Assembly (NCBI GenBank): GCA_905235775.1 | Contig: CAJOMY010000077.1 | Coordinates: 1-13,651 of the forward strand | DNA from: an uncultured Bacteroidales bacterium | GTDB lineage: Bacteria > Bacteroidota > Bacteroidia > Bacteroidales > UBA932 | Reading direction: 5' to 3' | DNA: 13,651 nucleotides | Shown: positions 12,886 to 13,651 of the stretch, one piece after another | How the letters are laid out: each line of letters starts with the position of its first letter | Position numbering within the stretch: the stretch's first letter is position 1 | Translations under genes and position numbers: made by a program | Notes under the pieces: generated by a model | Told to the model about the DNA's origin: nothing | The model's input: only the letters and a program-made list of their open reading frames with translations | Databases searched by the model: none

Positions 12886-13651
12886 ATGCGCACGCTCAGG
12901 ACACTACTCACGCTGCTGCTGGCCGGCCTCCTGGTGGCCGCCTGCAACTGGACGCTCCGGCCCTACGAAGGGACCTACGACCAGGTGCTCATCTACTACG
13001 GCATGGGCTACAACAACCTGAGCTCCAACCTCCGCGAGAACCTCCGGGAGCTGCAGCAGGACGCCCTGCCCGGGCTCCATAACGACAAGGCCATCGTCGC
13101 CTTCATCCACAACGTGGCCTCCTCCGGCAACTATTCCACCCCCAACGCCCCCGCGCTTATCCGCATCTACCGGGCCCTGGACGGCACGCCCGTCATGGAC
13201 ACCCTCCGGCGCTACGACGACATGGCCGTGAGCGCCGCGCCGGAGTCCATGCGCCGGGTCCTGGGCGACATCCGCGACGCCTTCCCCGCGCGCCGCTACG
13301 GCATGATTATTTCTTCCCACGGGACCGGCTGGCTGCCAGGCGGTTACAGCAGGAATACCACCCCGCGTGCCGCAGCCCTGCAGGAGGGTGGCAGGACGGA
13401 CGGCCAGGACGACGGGTCGGATGGCCAGGGCGGCAGCGCCGGGAGTTCCCGCGAAATCTATGGCCCGGAGGGCATCTGGCCCCCGACCAAGGCCATCGGT
13501 AACCAGTACACCGCCTCCTCCCGCATCCACTGGATGGAGGTCGGCGCGCTTGCCGGCGCCATTCCCTTCCACCTCGAATACCTCATCATCGACGCCTGCC
13601 TGTCCGGTGCCGTCGAGATCGCCTGGGAGCTTCGCGACGTCAGCGACCGGC
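12886..13651 (+). CDS. clostripain-like (C11) cysteine protease lipoprotein (partial)
   Basis: 255 codons are visible before the right edge. The start is a lipoprotein signal (MRTLRTLLTLLLAGLLVAAC, Cys20), so the protein is probably anchored in the envelope or on the surface. The caspase-like fold of family C11 is shown by DQVLIYYGMGYNNLSSNL, RYGMIISSHGTGWLP with catalytic His145, and EYLIIDACLSGAVEIAWELRD with catalytic Cys238 (compare DACLMG). C11 peptidases usually cut after Arg or Lys and self-activate. Between His and Cys, residues about 166-189 form a Gly/Asp/Gln/Ser-rich low-complexity stretch, perhaps a flexible loop. It diverges from rfbC. The C-terminal part is not visible. Confidence 0.88.
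   Translation, partial: MRTLRTLLTLLLAGLLVAACNWTLRPYEGTYDQVLIYYGMGYNNLSSNLRENLRELQQDALPGLHNDKAIVAFIHNVASSGNYSTPNAPALIRIYRALDGTPVMDTLRRYDDMAVSAAPESMRRVLGDIRDAFPARRYGMIISSHGTGWLPGGYSRNTTPRAAALQEGGRTDGQDDGSDGQGGSAGSSREIYGPEGIWPPTKAIGNQYTASSRIHWMEVGALAGAIPFHLEYLIIDACLSGAVEIAWELRDVSDR

Overview
The window looks like a chromosomal segment of a GC-rich member of the Bacteroidota, probably order Bacteroidales. The reasons are TAnnTTTG-type -7 promoter elements upstream of almost every transcription unit, weak or absent Shine-Dalgarno sites, the Bacteroidales-style 58-residue histone H1-like protein, a CTC-type L25 next to Pth, and SPI/SPII-exported proteins typical of gut Bacteroidales. The genus cannot be fixed from this sequence alone. 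No rRNA, tRNA, IS, prophage or CRISPR array was found.

Layout from left to right. A DJ-1/PfpI-family protein (minus, cut by the left edge) diverges from a two-gene plus operon of an outer-membrane beta-barrel protein and a lipoprotein. This operon converges on manA (mannose-6-phosphate isomerase, minus). Next comes a minus operon, tyrS - rbfA - LolC/E-like permease, with tyrS diverging from tpiA (plus). tpiA converges on a minus pair, an M6-family metalloprotease with a fibronectin III domain followed by a small lipoprotein coupled by ATGA. The M6 gene diverges from rplY (L25) - pth (plus), followed by the histone H1-like gene. A hairpin-rich 288-base gap leads to the minus pair rfbC - rfbD (dTDP-rhamnose synthesis, again ATGA-coupled). 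Divergent from rfbC is a clostripain-like (C11) lipoprotein protease cut by the right edge.

The genes fall into housekeeping translation functions (TyrRS, RbfA, L25, Pth), sugar metabolism for glycolysis and surface glycan precursors (TpiA, ManA, RfbC, RfbD) and envelope or secreted proteins (OMP, three lipoproteins counting the C11 protease, M6 protease, Lol-type permease).

The most interesting signal is a dispersed family of short palindromic elements with a GTCAT...CCGG...CCGG...TC core. They lie both between genes (tyrS/rbfA, rplY leader, rfbC leader) and in frame inside coding sequences (manA, several times in rfbD, and the C-terminal tail of rfbC). In rfbC and rfbD they sit beside in-frame tandem repeats of 18 and 21-24 bases. 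rfbD is enlarged to 407 residues against the usual 280-300, and rfbC carries a roughly 28-residue repeat-derived tail. Other points worth checking are -7 elements only 6-9 bases from start codons (near-leaderless mRNAs), back-to-back divergent promoters with 12-13 bases between -7 elements, a strong intrinsic terminator for tpiA buried inside the convergent gene, and mutually exclusive hairpins downstream of the histone gene.
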